Of a stretch of 64,000 nucleotides of DNA, positions 1 through 9,304 are shown one piece after another. The position numbers and the translations under genes are program-made. A model generated the notes under the pieces. The model searched no databases, was not told the DNA's origin, and saw nothing but the letters and a program-made list of their open reading frames with translations. The stretch comes from Treponema sp. OMZ 798 (GTDB lineage: Bacteria; Spirochaetota; Spirochaetia; Treponematales; Treponemataceae): positions 1,302,001 to 1,366,000 of the forward strand of contig NZ_CP051305.1 in assembly GCF_024181385.1 (NCBI RefSeq). The letters run 5' to 3'. The number at the start of each line of letters is the position of its first letter. Within the stretch, counting starts at the first letter, position 1.

Positions 1-358
1 CCATGTCGTTTGTAAGATTCGAAAAATATTTAGCCGTATTTTCAGCTTGAAATTCGTTTATCTTTTTTTTGAAGATGGTCTTTAGATAAAAAGTTTTTGC
101 ATATTCAACGGCTTTTCTATAGTAGAGGCTTTGAAAAAAATTACCGACTAAAACAAAGAATATTGAAAAAGCCGACCAAATAACCATCTTTACGGCATTT
201 ATTTTTAAAAAATCTATACTGCGGTCTATACTCAAGGCATTATCCACTAAGTCCTTTGTAATATATAATGCACGCAGCTGAAGCACAGCCCCGGTCAAGG
301 CAAAAAGGAGGGTTACAAATAAAATAGGATAGGATTTTCGAATTGCTTTTTTAATCAT
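1..358 (-). CDS. ABC transporter membrane subunit, N-terminal part (cut by window edge)
   Basis: An open frame starts at ATG 358 and runs off the left edge; about 119 residues are visible. They contain two hydrophobic stretches (near residues 12-30 and 55-75) and the charged segment typical of the first half of an ABC exporter membrane domain. No ATPase motif is in view, so the nucleotide-binding domain must lie outside the window. The start overlaps the stop of the next ABC subunit by 8 bases, which implies translational coupling and a heterodimeric exporter. The substrate cannot be told from the sequence. Confidence 0.8.
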   Translation of the reverse strand, partial: MIKKAIRKSYPILFVTLLFALTGAVLQLRALYITKDLVDNALSIDRSIDFLKINAVKMVIWSAFSIFFVLVGNFFQSLYYRKAVEYAKTFYLKTIFKKKINEFQAENTAKYFSNLTNDM

Positions 359-2033
359 TTGATTTTACCTCGTTTTGAAAATATTTTTGTGCCGGAAACA
401 CTTCAAGGCTTTTATTTTTTATTTCGATAACATAATCATATTTTTCGCTTATGCCTTCGTAATATCTGTGAGAGATTGAGATGAGCGTAGTGTCAAGACC
501 TAATAAATCGCTTTCAATTTGACGGCCTAAACTTTCTTCTAAGCTGGCTGATGCCTCATCTGCAAAAAGAATTTCGGAATCCTTTATTACGGCCCTTGCT
601 ATGGAAATTCTTTGTCTTTGACCTCCGGATAAATCTTTACCGTTTTCGGAAAGAATTGTATCCTCTTTTTTTTCTAAAATAAAATCTTTTAAGCCCGATG
701 CCGCAACTGCAAAATCAAACTTATCTTGAGGATAATCCTTATATAGACAAATATTATTTTTAATTGAATCTTCAAACAAAAAAACATTTTGAAAAATAAA
801 GGCTATTTTTTCGTTAAACGATAAAGGAGAAATATCTTTTAAATTAATACCGTCAACAAAAATATCTCCCTCATAATTTTCCATAGTTTTTGATAAAAGA
901 TTTATAAGGGTTGTTTTTCCCGAACCGCTCACACCCCGAATCAAATATTTTTTATTTTTCAAAATCTCAAAAGAGATATTTTTTAAAACTTCCTTACCTT
1001 CATAGGTATAGCTTAAATTCTTAACTTCAATTTTATCCTTAAAATTAAAATCCTTAACTCCTATAGGAGATTCCATAGTAAGTCCTTTAGAAGTTTTGAT
1101 AGTCTCAGCCTCATCATCCTTTGTTATCTTGGTATATATTTCTTTTGCTGCCTTATATTTATTTATTTTTGGAAAGATAGTTCTTGAAGAAAACATTACA
1201 GGGTTTGAAAGCTGTAAAAGCAAGGCAGCAGAGGTTAAGTCATAACCCATAATCAGTTTTTTTACGCAATAAGCCAAAATACCCACCCGTAAAAACAAAC
1301 CCACAAGGCTGAAAAAATTTTCTTGAAATTTTTCAAGAAAATTAAACCTTTGCTTATAGCCTTCTACTTTTTTGATCGATTTAATTGTTTTATTACAAAA
1401 ACTGTCTTCAACACCGTTTAATTTTAAAATTTCAATGCCGTTTAAAACATTGGAAACTTCAATCGAAAAATTTTCGTTATTTTCGGAAACAGATTTTTTT
1501 AAGTTCACTGTCGGTTTTTCAAATAATTTCCCTATAAATAAAAAAATAAGGGCTATGACTAAAACCAAAAGAGCGAAAAAACAATCGATATAAATTAAAA
1601 GAACATAAGAAAGACTGACGGAGGATATAGAAGTTATAAGAGCGGTTAAGGAAGAATAATAATCGCTTCTAAAAAGATTTATATCGTTTACCAAATTCGA
1701 AATATAGTTTTCTTTTGATTTAAGATTGAATTCGGAATAAGATTTTTTTAAAATTTTAGCAAAGGCTATTTTTCTAAGTTCCAGCTGAATATTCCGCTTA
1801 AAATTTAAACTAAAGCGTATAACAAAAAAATGGCTAAGCCCCATAATAAGGCTTCCTGCAGCGACAAATCCGATACGGCTTTTTATTTCTTCAAGTGTAG
1901 GATTTTGCATCATTCCTATAGCAAAGGCCATAACAATGCTCATAAAAATTTGCCCAAAGCTGGAAAGAACACAGCCTGTAAAAAAAACAATGTAAGATCT
2001 TTTATATTTACCGATAAGAGTTTTTAATTCCAT
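351..2033 (-). CDS. ABC exporter half-transporter, fused membrane and ATPase domains
   Basis: The start is placed at ATG 2033 (560 residues) because a GGAGGAG ribosome site lies just upstream; a longer frame to 2063 would read through that site. Residues 1-290 are the membrane domain with about six helices. Residues 335-560 are the ATPase: Walker A GVSGSGKTT at 367-375, Q-loop Q415, signature LSGGQ at 468-472, Walker B ending in DE at 492-493 and switch H522. All catalytic elements are present. It lies 31 bases after miaA and overlaps the partial ABC gene downstream. This is an MsbA/CydC-type exporter by family; lipid, peptide or drug export are all possible. Confidence 0.9.
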   Translation of the reverse strand: MELKTLIGKYKRSYIVFFTGCVLSSFGQIFMSIVMAFAIGMMQNPTLEEIKSRIGFVAAGSLIMGLSHFFVIRFSLNFKRNIQLELRKIAFAKILKKSYSEFNLKSKENYISNLVNDINLFRSDYYSSLTALITSISSVSLSYVLLIYIDCFFALLVLVIALIFLFIGKLFEKPTVNLKKSVSENNENFSIEVSNVLNGIEILKLNGVEDSFCNKTIKSIKKVEGYKQRFNFLEKFQENFFSLVGLFLRVGILAYCVKKLIMGYDLTSAALLLQLSNPVMFSSRTIFPKINKYKAAKEIYTKITKDDEAETIKTSKGLTMESPIGVKDFNFKDKIEVKNLSYTYEGKEVLKNISFEILKNKKYLIRGVSGSGKTTLINLLSKTMENYEGDIFVDGINLKDISPLSFNEKIAFIFQNVFLFEDSIKNNICLYKDYPQDKFDFAVAASGLKDFILEKKEDTILSENGKDLSGGQRQRISIARAVIKDSEILFADEASASLEESLGRQIESDLLGLDTTLISISHRYYEGISEKYDYVIEIKNKSLEVFPAQKYFQNEVKSND

Positions 2034-2064
2034 CAATCTCCTCCGATCACAAAATTTATACAAA

Positions 2065-2961
2065 TCACTTTAAAATCCAGTTTATTTTTACTCCGTTTTT
2101 TTCCATACGTCTAAACCAAGTTTCCTGCCTTTTTGCAAATTGACAAATAGCACGGTAAAGAGAATCAATGTACTTTTCCTTCGAGTCTATTTTGCCTTGA
2201 AGGTATTGGGCGGTAAATTTATATTCAAGCCCCAAGCTTTCAAGCCTTTCCCAGGAAAATCCCTCTTTGTGAAGCCTCTCAGTTTCTTCGATCATTCCGT
2301 CATTTATACGTTGAATGAGTCTAAGCCTTATCCTTTCCCTTAAAATTTCCCGCGGATATTTAAGGCCGATTATAAGGGGGCGGATATCGGGGCGGCTTGC
2401 GTTTAGTATCTCGGCTGCATCGGGATGGGTCTTTTTATATTCGGCAATTTCAATAGCCCGCATAAGCCGCTCCATGTTTTCAAGGTCGGTTTTATTATGC
2501 ATCGGAACCTTGTATTCAAAAAAAACTTTTTGTAAGCCCTCCAAATTCTTACCGGCCAAGGACACCCTCAGTTCTTCATTTTTCGGAACAGGAATGAGCT
2601 CATACTCCCTTATAAGGGCATCGAGATAAAGCCCTGTTCCTCCCGCAAAGATCGGAATTTTTTTTCTCATCCTTATATCTTCAAAGGCCTTGTAAGCATC
2701 ATTTTGAAAGTCGAAGACATTGTACTCCCTTTCCAAGGTGCAGATATCGATTAAGTGATAGGGCACCTCTCCATACTCGTCCAAGTCCTTTCCGGTACCG
2801 AGATCAAGGCCCTTATAAACCTGTCTTGAATCTACAGAAATAATTTCGCCGCCAAGTTCCCTTGCAAGACCCACGGCATAGGAGGTCTTTCCTGTTGCTG
2901 TAGCTCCCAAAACAACGGCAGAATTATGTTTATCAGATAAAGACATAAAATCGAGGTTCAT
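2065..2961 (-). CDS. miaA: tRNA dimethylallyltransferase MiaA
   Basis: MiaA transfers a dimethylallyl group to N6 of A37 in tRNAs that read codons starting with U, in the cytoplasm. The 298 residues match the family length. The P-loop GATATGKT is at residues 19-26, the DSRQVYKG substrate motif at about 44-51, and AGGTGLYLDAL follows near residue 100. The gene begins 12 bases after the stop of the upstream membrane-protein gene, so the two are probably co-transcribed and continue into the ABC exporter genes. No clear ribosome site precedes ATG 2961, and the internal ATG five codons in has none either. Confidence 0.95.
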   Translation of the reverse strand: MNLDFMSLSDKHNSAVVLGATATGKTSYAVGLARELGGEIISVDSRQVYKGLDLGTGKDLDEYGEVPYHLIDICTLEREYNVFDFQNDAYKAFEDIRMRKKIPIFAGGTGLYLDALIREYELIPVPKNEELRVSLAGKNLEGLQKVFFEYKVPMHNKTDLENMERLMRAIEIAEYKKTHPDAAEILNASRPDIRPLIIGLKYPREILRERIRLRLIQRINDGMIEETERLHKEGFSWERLESLGLEYKFTAQYLQGKIDSKEKYIDSLYRAICQFAKRQETWFRRMEKNGVKINWILK

Positions 2962-2973
2962 AAAATCAAAAGT

Positions 2974-3603
2974 TTACAACCTGTTCCGCACAATATTAAG
3001 AACCGCTCCCAGCAAAAACATACCGCAAGAAACAAAAATATGCATATTTGAAGATTCGGATAAGTACCAAGCGGCAAGAGCATATGAGCCTAAAAGGGTG
3101 AAAACGATAAAAGAAATAAAGGCTATTAGATAAACTATAAAATCCATGGAAATAGTTAAATTGGCCGCTAAAATATAGTAAACAAAATCAAAAATAAGGA
3201 TGGAACCTATTATTATAAGGAGGAATAAGATAAGCTCTGTCGAGTCCGGAGTATTGATATTTCCGTAAAATAAATAGGCAAAGACGGAGCTAAAAATGCC
3301 GAATAGAGCCGATAAGCTGTTACTCAACACATCTTCGGAAAGCGACCATGAAATCAAAAAGAAAAATGCCGATCCAAAAAGAGCGTTTAAAAAGAAGTAC
3401 TGAAAGAAAAAGCGCCATAAATGGGAGCTCAAGTAAGATGAAATTTGCAGGCTCGAAAAAGGGAAAAAAGAAACAATTATCAATGACACTATCCCGCCCA
3501 AAATACCGAATAAAAAGGCTGCAAACTTGCCGCCCTGCTCCTTTGAAAATAGGGCGTAGAGTAAAAAAACTAAGGGCAAAACTAAAATAAAAACAAAATT
3601 CAT
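2974..3603 (-). CDS. Integral membrane protein of unknown function, probably leaderless
   Basis: This 209-residue protein is almost entirely hydrophobic, with about six predicted membrane segments and no recognised motif. I place the start at ATG 3603. The longer frame to 3639 would include the promoter: TTGATA (3634-3639), 17 bases, TAAAAT (3611-3616), then seven bases to ATG 3603. The predicted transcription start therefore falls on or beside the start codon and there is no Shine-Dalgarno sequence. It heads the operon with miaA and the ABC exporter. The function is unknown. Confidence 0.7.
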   Translation of the reverse strand: MNFVFILVLPLVFLLYALFSKEQGGKFAAFLFGILGGIVSLIIVSFFPFSSLQISSYLSSHLWRFFFQYFFLNALFGSAFFFLISWSLSEDVLSNSLSALFGIFSSVFAYLFYGNINTPDSTELILFLLIIIGSILIFDFVYYILAANLTISMDFIVYLIAFISFIVFTLLGSYALAAWYLSESSNMHIFVSCGMFLLGAVLNIVRNRL

Positions 3604-3610
3604 AGGAAGC

Positions 3611-3639
3611 ATTTTACCACAAAAATACCAATATATCAA
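3611..3639 (-). promoter_or_regulatory. Sigma70-like promoter of the membrane-protein/miaA operon
   Basis: The minus strand shows TTGATA, a 17-base spacer and TAAAAT, with the -10 box ending seven bases before ATG 3603. The predicted start site coincides with the start codon, so the first mRNA would lack a leader. Confidence 0.65.
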
Positions 3640-3660
3640 GTATTTTTGAATAATTGACCT

Positions 3661-3688
3661 TTACAAATATTTTTTTTACTGGTATACT
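3661..3688 (+). promoter_or_regulatory. Promoter of the plus-strand membrane-protein gene
   Basis: TTACAA (3661-3666), a 16-base spacer and TATACT (3683-3688) end eight bases before ATG 3697. The predicted start site is at about 3695, leaving a leader of two bases or fewer. It is back to back with the minus-strand promoter at 3611-3639. Confidence 0.6.
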
Positions 3689-3696
3689 GCTCTAAT

Positions 3697-4545
3697 ATGA
3701 CAATTGCAGGAAGAAACAGAGCGCGCCTAGTCGCCATATCGGTTACAGCCTTAATTCTTATACTATCCTTAATATCCTTTGTCGGGATTGTTCTTAACAG
3801 AAACCTTGATAACTCCTTGGTATCAGGCACAAAATCTGCAGGAAGCTTAAGTATTATTGAATTTATACTCAATCTATCGAAAAATAACTATGACAACTAT
3901 GCGGTATTAATAGGAATCTTAACCTTTCCTTTTTTATCGCTCGGCTTTTTAGTCTTCGTATACTTTACATTCAAAAAAACTCATGCAATCGAAATATCCT
4001 TCTTTGCCATGTTTACCATATGCATAAGCTTTGAAAGTATAAGACTGATTTTTCCGCTGTATAACTTTTCAAATATAGTGCTGGATAGTATAGCAAACCT
4101 ATCCCGGCTGGTATATTTTTTTAGATTAGCGGGAATTATGTCTCTTTTTATGGCAGGCATCTTTGCCAACAAAATAATAACTAGAAAAATCTCCTCGGTC
4201 TTCTTTTTTGTTTTCTTTATATCTTTTTTGATATGCCTGTCAATGCCTATAAACAATTTTTATATAAACAGATATTTTCTTTCGGATATTAAGGCCGGTC
4301 ATTCATATATATACTTGTTTTTAATAGCGGCGATTTTGGCCTGTGTAAATTACTTTTTTGTCTATATCACAAAAAACATAAAAGAGTATTTATTTGCAGC
4401 TCTTTCGCTGACAGGAGCCTTAATCGGTTATTCGGTTCTCTTGTACACATCATCCTATACCCTCCTAGGCATAGGGCTTACCCTTTTCATTTTAGGAAAT
4501 CTCAGCTTTATAAAGTACATACACAGCTACCACATATGGCAATGA
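3697..4545 (+). CDS. Polytopic membrane protein, unknown
   Basis: The protein has 282 residues with about eight predicted membrane helices. The first (about residues 11-30) follows a basic N-terminus, and helices then alternate with short loops to the C-terminus. The layout, with a soluble-looking stretch after helix 1 and a run of seven helices, recalls signalling membrane domains of the 7TM type, but no signature motif is visible and this is only a resemblance. There is no ribosome site before ATG 3697, and the promoter -10 box ends eight bases upstream, so the mRNA is probably leaderless. It is divergent from the 2974-3603 gene. Confidence 0.7.
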   Translation: MTIAGRNRARLVAISVTALILILSLISFVGIVLNRNLDNSLVSGTKSAGSLSIIEFILNLSKNNYDNYAVLIGILTFPFLSLGFLVFVYFTFKKTHAIEISFFAMFTICISFESIRLIFPLYNFSNIVLDSIANLSRLVYFFRLAGIMSLFMAGIFANKIITRKISSVFFFVFFISFLICLSMPINNFYINRYFLSDIKAGHSYIYLFLIAAILACVNYFFVYITKNIKEYLFAALSLTGALIGYSVLLYTSSYTLLGIGLTLFILGNLSFIKYIHSYHIWQ

Positions 4546-4568
4546 GAGAAAAAATAATAGCAAAAGTC

Positions 4569-4597
4569 TTGATTTTTCGCCGATTATGATGTATGCT
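4569..4597 (+). promoter_or_regulatory. Promoter of the beta-CASP hydrolase/rRNA methylase operon
   Basis: TTGATT (4569-4574), 17 bases and TATGCT (4592-4597) are followed by six bases and then ATG 4604. The seventh base after the -10 box is the A of the start codon, so transcription should begin on the codon itself. No Shine-Dalgarno sequence is present. Confidence 0.65.
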
Positions 4598-4603
4598 TAG
4601 CTT

Positions 4604-6016
4604 ATGGCAATTAAATTTTACTCGCTCGGTGCTGCAGAAGAAGTTACCGGGTCCAAACACATTCTTGAAGTTGACGGGCATAAGTATTTGATAGACTGCG
4701 GAGCTTTTCAAGGAAAAAGAGCTGAAGCAGACAAGAAAAACAGGGATTTTAATGTTCCGGCTCCGGAATTGGAGGCTGTCATTTTAACCCATGCCCACTA
4801 TGACCATTGCGGACTATTACCCCTTTTAGGAAAACACGGCTTTAACGGCAACATCTATGCAACTCCTGCAACAAGAGATATAGCTAACCTTGTTATGATG
4901 GATTCTGCAAGAATTCAGGCAAGGGATAGGGAATATTTATCCAAGCAGGCTGCAAAAAAAGGAGAAACATTTAAATGGGTCCCTCTTTTTGATGAAAAAG
5001 ACGTAATTCAGACAGTCAATCAGTTTGTAACTATATCGTACCACAGACCTACATGGATAGGTCCCAATGTCCGGCTGGAATTCTACGATGCAGGACATAT
5101 TTTAGGCTCATCCATGGCCTTAATTACGGCAAAGGATTCCGAAGGAAAAGAAGTAAAAATAGCCTTTACAGGAGACCTAGGCCGAAAAAACAAGGCCATT
5201 ATCCGAGATCCGGATATAATTCCGCCTGTCGATTATATAGTTATTGAAAGCACCTACGGTAACAGGCGCCATGAAGACACTGACAATGCCTTAAAACTTC
5301 TTGCCGAAAAAACACAGGAACTTGTAGAAAACAAGGGAAAGATGATAATTCCGGCCTTTGCCGTTGAAAGAACACAGGAAATAGTCTATTATTTTCACCT
5401 CTTGGTAGACAAAAAAATAATTCCGGACATTCCTATCTATGTTGACTCTCCTATGGCTGTAAACGCAACGAGTATATTTCAGGTTCATCCCGAATGCTAT
5501 GATGAAGAAACGCATGAGGCCTTTTTGACTCATCATAAAAATCCCTTCGGTTTTAACTCCCTCAAATTTATAACGAGTGTATCCGAGTCCAAGGAATTGA
5601 ACAATATTGACGGCCCCATGGTAATAATAAGTGCAGACGGCATGTGCGAATTCGGGCGAATTACCCACCATCTTGCAAACAACATCGAAAAGCCTTCCAC
5701 AAAGGTAATGCTTGTCGGCTTTATGGCAGAAGACACTTTGGGCCGCCGCCTTCAAAACAGAGAGCCTGAAGTAAAAATTTTCGGTGAATGGCATCAGGTG
5801 AGAGCTGAAATTTTACAGATAAACGCCTTCAGTGCTCATGCCGATTATTTTGAGTCTAGAGAGTGGCTCGACTCCTTGGAAAATCCTAAACTTAAAACAA
5901 TCTTCTTGGTTCACGGAGAACCTAAGGCTCAAAGCTATTTTACCCAATACTTAAACGAAAACGGTTACAAGGATGTAAAAACGGTAAAATACGGAGAAAC
6001 TTATAATCTGGACTAG
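4604..6016 (+). CDS. Metallo-beta-lactamase-fold beta-CASP nuclease
   Basis: These enzymes use two zinc ions to cut RNA and are relatives of CPSF-73/YSH1 and bacterial RNA-processing hydrolases. Of 470 residues, the zinc motif HAHYDH is at 63-68, the DAGHILGSS segment near 165, a beta-CASP domain in the middle, and the late SAHAD motif carrying another conserved histidine near 411. The C-terminal HGE segment is also typical. The promoter analysis suggests a leaderless start. The rRNA methylase gene begins three bases after its stop, so both may act on RNA. The exact substrate cannot be told. Confidence 0.9.
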   Translation: MAIKFYSLGAAEEVTGSKHILEVDGHKYLIDCGAFQGKRAEADKKNRDFNVPAPELEAVILTHAHYDHCGLLPLLGKHGFNGNIYATPATRDIANLVMMDSARIQARDREYLSKQAAKKGETFKWVPLFDEKDVIQTVNQFVTISYHRPTWIGPNVRLEFYDAGHILGSSMALITAKDSEGKEVKIAFTGDLGRKNKAIIRDPDIIPPVDYIVIESTYGNRRHEDTDNALKLLAEKTQELVENKGKMIIPAFAVERTQEIVYYFHLLVDKKIIPDIPIYVDSPMAVNATSIFQVHPECYDEETHEAFLTHHKNPFGFNSLKFITSVSESKELNNIDGPMVIISADGMCEFGRITHHLANNIEKPSTKVMLVGFMAEDTLGRRLQNREPEVKIFGEWHQVRAEILQINAFSAHADYFESREWLDSLENPKLKTIFLVHGEPKAQSYFTQYLNENGYKDVKTVKYGETYNLD

Positions 6017-6019
6017 CAT

Positions 6020-6796
6020 ATGAAAAAAACAATTACAGGTTTTCACGCTATAGACGAGATTTTAAGAGCTGAAAAAAATAGAATCGAAAAAGAAAAGAGC
6101 GGTAAGTCAAGCCTCGAAATTTTTTACTCCAAAGAGGGCCCAAGAGTAAAAAAGATTTTAGAGACTGCACGTAAATTAAATCTAAAGATTGAAAAAAAAG
6201 AAAATAACTTTCTTGATTCTCTTACCAAGGCTTTGCCTGAACAGCTAAGGGATCACAGGGGGATTGTGCTTGTAACGGAGACTGAAAATCAAAAAAAAGG
6301 AATGAGCATAGATGAGTTTTTTGCAAAGCTTGCAGAAAAGGACTCTGCCTTTGTAGTAATCCTCGACTCCATTACGGATCCTCACAATACGGGTTCCATC
6401 ATAAGGAGCGCAGATCAATTCGGAATAGACGGAATAATAGTTCCCGAAAACAAAAGTGCCGGAGGCTTTGAGATTATAAGCAAGGTAAGTGCAGGGGCGT
6501 CAGCCTGGGTTCCCTTTGTAGAGGTAACCAATCTGGTACGCACCGTAGAAAGGCTAAAAAAGGAAGGTTTTTGGATTTACGGGGCAGATGCAGGAGGGAG
6601 GTCGCTGCCCGATATCAAGTTCCCAAAAAAGACAGCCCTTATTATGGGAAGCGAGGGAAAGGGAATGAGCCGCCTTGTAGAAGAAACCTGCGACGAGATA
6701 GTGTCAATTCCAACAAAGGGAAAACTTGACAGCCTAAATGTCTCCGTCGCAGCAGGTATTCTCTTTTATGAGATAAGCCGGAAAAAATTAGTTTAA
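6020..6796 (+). CDS. SPOUT (TrmH/RlmB-type) RNA 2'-O-ribose methyltransferase
   Basis: The protein uses SAM to methylate a ribose 2'-OH in rRNA or tRNA. The N-terminal about 85 residues form the substrate-binding domain. The catalytic SPOUT domain then shows DPHNTGSIIRSADQFG near 121-136 (conserved N and R), IMGSEGKGMS near 209 and SLNVSVAAG near 238, the deep-knot SAM site. The 258-residue length fits RlmB, which methylates 23S rRNA, but TrmH-like paralogues cannot be excluded. It follows the beta-CASP gene by three bases, and its stop overlaps the stop of convergent hisS (6793-6796). Confidence 0.88.
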   Translation: MKKTITGFHAIDEILRAEKNRIEKEKSGKSSLEIFYSKEGPRVKKILETARKLNLKIEKKENNFLDSLTKALPEQLRDHRGIVLVTETENQKKGMSIDEFFAKLAEKDSAFVVILDSITDPHNTGSIIRSADQFGIDGIIVPENKSAGGFEIISKVSAGASAWVPFVEVTNLVRTVERLKKEGFWIYGADAGGRSLPDIKFPKKTALIMGSEGKGMSRLVEETCDEIVSIPTKGKLDSLNVSVAAGILFYEISRKKLV

Positions 6797-8139
6797 TTTT
6801 TTGCGGTTCTTATCTTTTTTACGGCTTCGCTAAGAGGCATTTCATCCTCAGTTCTATTGGTCATATCCTTTAATTTTACCTTAAAACTTTTAGGGTTCTT
6901 ATCGAATTCTTCCGCACAAGAATCCTTGGTTAAGAAAAGTCCCCACCTGATGTCCTTTTTTTCGGCATATGCGTACTGATGATTCATCTTTTTAGGTTCA
7001 GGATATACTTCAGCATTTATTTTTTCGGCTTCAAAAAAGTTTACTATCTTATACGAGAGAACCTGATCATCTTCAGGTAAAGAGAAAATGAGGAGGTCGG
7101 TAAAGCTGGCCTTTGTTTTTTGATGACCCAGCTGTTCAAGGGCAGCTATAAGCCTGTCAAGCCCGATGGAAGCCCCAACCCCGGTAATACTCTCCTTCAT
7201 GTAAAGAGCCGTAAGGTTGTCGTACCTTCCTCCGGAGCAAACGGAACCTATAGAAGGTAAATCGGTTAAAAAGGTTTCAAATACAACACCGGTATAGTAA
7301 TCCAAACCTCTGGTAATAGAAGGATCCAAAACTATATAGTCTTCAATTCCTACAGCCTTTACCAAGGAGTAGATATCCCTCATGCGTTTTGTATCTTCAT
7401 CGGGACCGCCGGCAAGGCTTTCCAGGCGGGAAAGGGTCTTTTCAAAGTCCTCGCTTTTTAATTCATTGCTCACACCGGAAATATAGGCCAATATTTTTTT
7501 TGCCTTTTCTTCGGAGCTTATACTACTGAGGAGCTTTAAAACCTCAGCCTCCCCTACCTTGGCAAGTTTATCTACAGTACGTAGAATCTCTTCGCTGTCT
7601 CCGGATAAATCTAAAGACTTTAAGAAACGGTTAAATATTCCCCTATGCGAAACATGGATTCTAAAGTTAAAAACACCTAACTCATTTAAAGCCTTTTTAA
7701 TAAGGCGTAAAATTTCAAAATCAACGGCAGCCGAGTCTGAGCCCAAAATATCAAAATCGCATTGCAAAAATTCGCGATAACGCCCGGCCTGAGGCTTCTC
7801 GCCTCGCCATACCTTTCCGATATGATAGCGTTTAAACGGAAAATAAACTTCAGACTTATGTTCCGCAACAAAGCGTGCTAAGGGGACGGTTAGATCAAAG
7901 CGCATAGCCACATCCCTTCCGCCGTTGTCGTTAAACCGGAAAACCTGCTTTTCGGTTTCCCCTCCGCTCTTTCTCAATAGAATCTCGGAATATTCCAAGG
8001 CCGGAGTATCGATGGGCACAAAGCCGTAATCCCTAAAAACTTTTACCAACCTTTCCATAAGAAGAGCTCTTTCAATCTCATCCGCAGGAAGAAAATCCCT
8101 AAATCCTTTTAAAACTTTTGGTTGTATTAAATCACTCAT
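6793..8139 (-). CDS. hisS: Histidyl-tRNA synthetase
   Basis: The enzyme charges tRNA-His. The 448 residues carry a class II core with the RYREFLQCDFDILG segment (motif 2 region), the HisRS-specific GLDYYTGVVFE near residue 280 and SGGRYDNL near 303, followed by the C-terminal anticodon-binding domain. All family hallmarks are intact. ATG 8139 has no Shine-Dalgarno sequence; a promoter ends six bases upstream, so the mRNA is probably leaderless. It is transcribed alone and converges with the rRNA methylase gene. Confidence 0.96.
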   Translation of the reverse strand: MSDLIQPKVLKGFRDFLPADEIERALLMERLVKVFRDYGFVPIDTPALEYSEILLRKSGGETEKQVFRFNDNGGRDVAMRFDLTVPLARFVAEHKSEVYFPFKRYHIGKVWRGEKPQAGRYREFLQCDFDILGSDSAAVDFEILRLIKKALNELGVFNFRIHVSHRGIFNRFLKSLDLSGDSEEILRTVDKLAKVGEAEVLKLLSSISSEEKAKKILAYISGVSNELKSEDFEKTLSRLESLAGGPDEDTKRMRDIYSLVKAVGIEDYIVLDPSITRGLDYYTGVVFETFLTDLPSIGSVCSGGRYDNLTALYMKESITGVGASIGLDRLIAALEQLGHQKTKASFTDLLIFSLPEDDQVLSYKIVNFFEAEKINAEVYPEPKKMNHQYAYAEKKDIRWGLFLTKDSCAEEFDKNPKSFKVKLKDMTNRTEDEMPLSEAVKKIRTAKN

Positions 8140-8145
8140 AGGTCT

Positions 8146-8174
8146 ATTTTACAATATTTTTTTAGATTGGGCAA
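8146..8174 (-). promoter_or_regulatory. hisS: Promoter of hisS, abutting the start codon
   Basis: The minus strand reads TTGCCC (8169-8174), 17 bases, TAAAAT (8146-8151), six bases, ATG 8139. The predicted first transcribed base is the A of the start codon. Confidence 0.65.
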
Positions 8175-8197
8175 GGGTTATACTACACCGCCAATAT

Positions 8198-9286
8198 TTA
8201 TCTCTCCTTATAATTTTTTTCTATCCAATTACGGTACTCACCGGAGCGGACATTTTCTATCCAATCTTTATTATTTAAATACCAGTCAACAGTATTTTCA
8301 AGCCCTGTTTCAAAATCAAAATTGCGTTTCCAGTTAAGTTCTTTTTTTATTTTTGTACAGTCAATGGCATATCGGCGGTCATGTCCAAGCCTGTCAGTTA
8401 CATGGGTAATAGTTTTTTTGACACTCTCTTCATTAAGACCTGCTTTTTTGCAAACAATTTGGATGAGCTTATTTAAAAGTTTTATATTTTCCCATTCATT
8501 TTCTCCGCCGATATTATAGGTTTCACCGGTCTTTCCTTTTTTTAAGATGAGCCTGACAGCCTCATTATGATCTTCGACATGAATCCAATCTCTAATCTGT
8601 TTGCCGTCACCGTAAACGGGAAGATTTTTACCTTCAAGCATATTTAAAATCATCAACGGAATCAACTTTTCCGGGAACTGAAAAGGTCCGTAATTATTGG
8701 AGCAATTTGAAATTGTAACAGGAAGTCCGTAAGTATGGAAGTAAGCCTTTACCAAGTGATCACTGGATGCCTTACTTGCAGAATAAGGAGAGCGAGGATC
8801 ATAGGCTGTTGTTTCTTCAAAAAGACCTTGATGTCCCAATGAACCGTAAACCTCATCAGTACTTATATGATGAAAAAGAACATCATCACGCATTGTCCCG
8901 TCAGTTTTTTTCCAAAATTGCTTGGCTGTTTCCAAAAGGTTAAAGGTTCCTAAAACATTCGTCTTTAAAAAAACCTCAGGACCCAAAATAGAACGGTCAA
9001 CATGACTTTCGGCTGCAAAATGAACAACAGTATCTATATTATATTCGGCAAAAATCTTATTTATAATTTCTTTATCGCAGATATTTCCATGAATAAAAAA
9101 ATAGCGGGAACCTCCGAATTCGGCTTCAATATCGGCAAGACTTGCGGCATTGCCTGCATAGGTAAGAGCATCAAGGTTGATGACCCGTCCTTTAAAATCA
9201 ACTTCTTTTTTTAATAAGGTTCTGATAAAATTAGAACCGATAAAGCCCGCACCGCCAGTTACCAGTATATTTTGTAGATTTCGCAT
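8198..9286 (-). CDS. rfbB: dTDP-glucose 4,6-dehydratase
   Basis: RfbB converts dTDP-glucose to dTDP-4-keto-6-deoxyglucose. The 362-residue SDR enzyme has the NAD motif GGAGFIGS at 11-18 and the catalytic YSASK (Y166/K170), plus the HFAAESHVDRS and STDEVYG segments characteristic of RmlB. A GGAG ribosome site precedes ATG 9286. It sits 18 bases after rfbA and is the last gene of the long minus-strand glycan cluster. No rmlC or classical rmlD lies next to it; the product more likely feeds the FdtA/FdtB-like genes at 22853-25732. Confidence 0.95.
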   Translation of the reverse strand: MRNLQNILVTGGAGFIGSNFIRTLLKKEVDFKGRVINLDALTYAGNAASLADIEAEFGGSRYFFIHGNICDKEIINKIFAEYNIDTVVHFAAESHVDRSILGPEVFLKTNVLGTFNLLETAKQFWKKTDGTMRDDVLFHHISTDEVYGSLGHQGLFEETTAYDPRSPYSASKASSDHLVKAYFHTYGLPVTISNCSNNYGPFQFPEKLIPLMILNMLEGKNLPVYGDGKQIRDWIHVEDHNEAVRLILKKGKTGETYNIGGENEWENIKLLNKLIQIVCKKAGLNEESVKKTITHVTDRLGHDRRYAIDCTKIKKELNWKRNFDFETGLENTVDWYLNNKDWIENVRSGEYRNWIEKNYKER

Positions 9287-9304
9287 TTAGATTAACTCCT
9301 TAAC

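Noticed and set aside
5291..5794. 167-residue minus-strand open frame inside the beta-CASP gene
   Set aside because: It is a shadow of a well-supported coding sequence; the composition is odd and there is no ribosome site.
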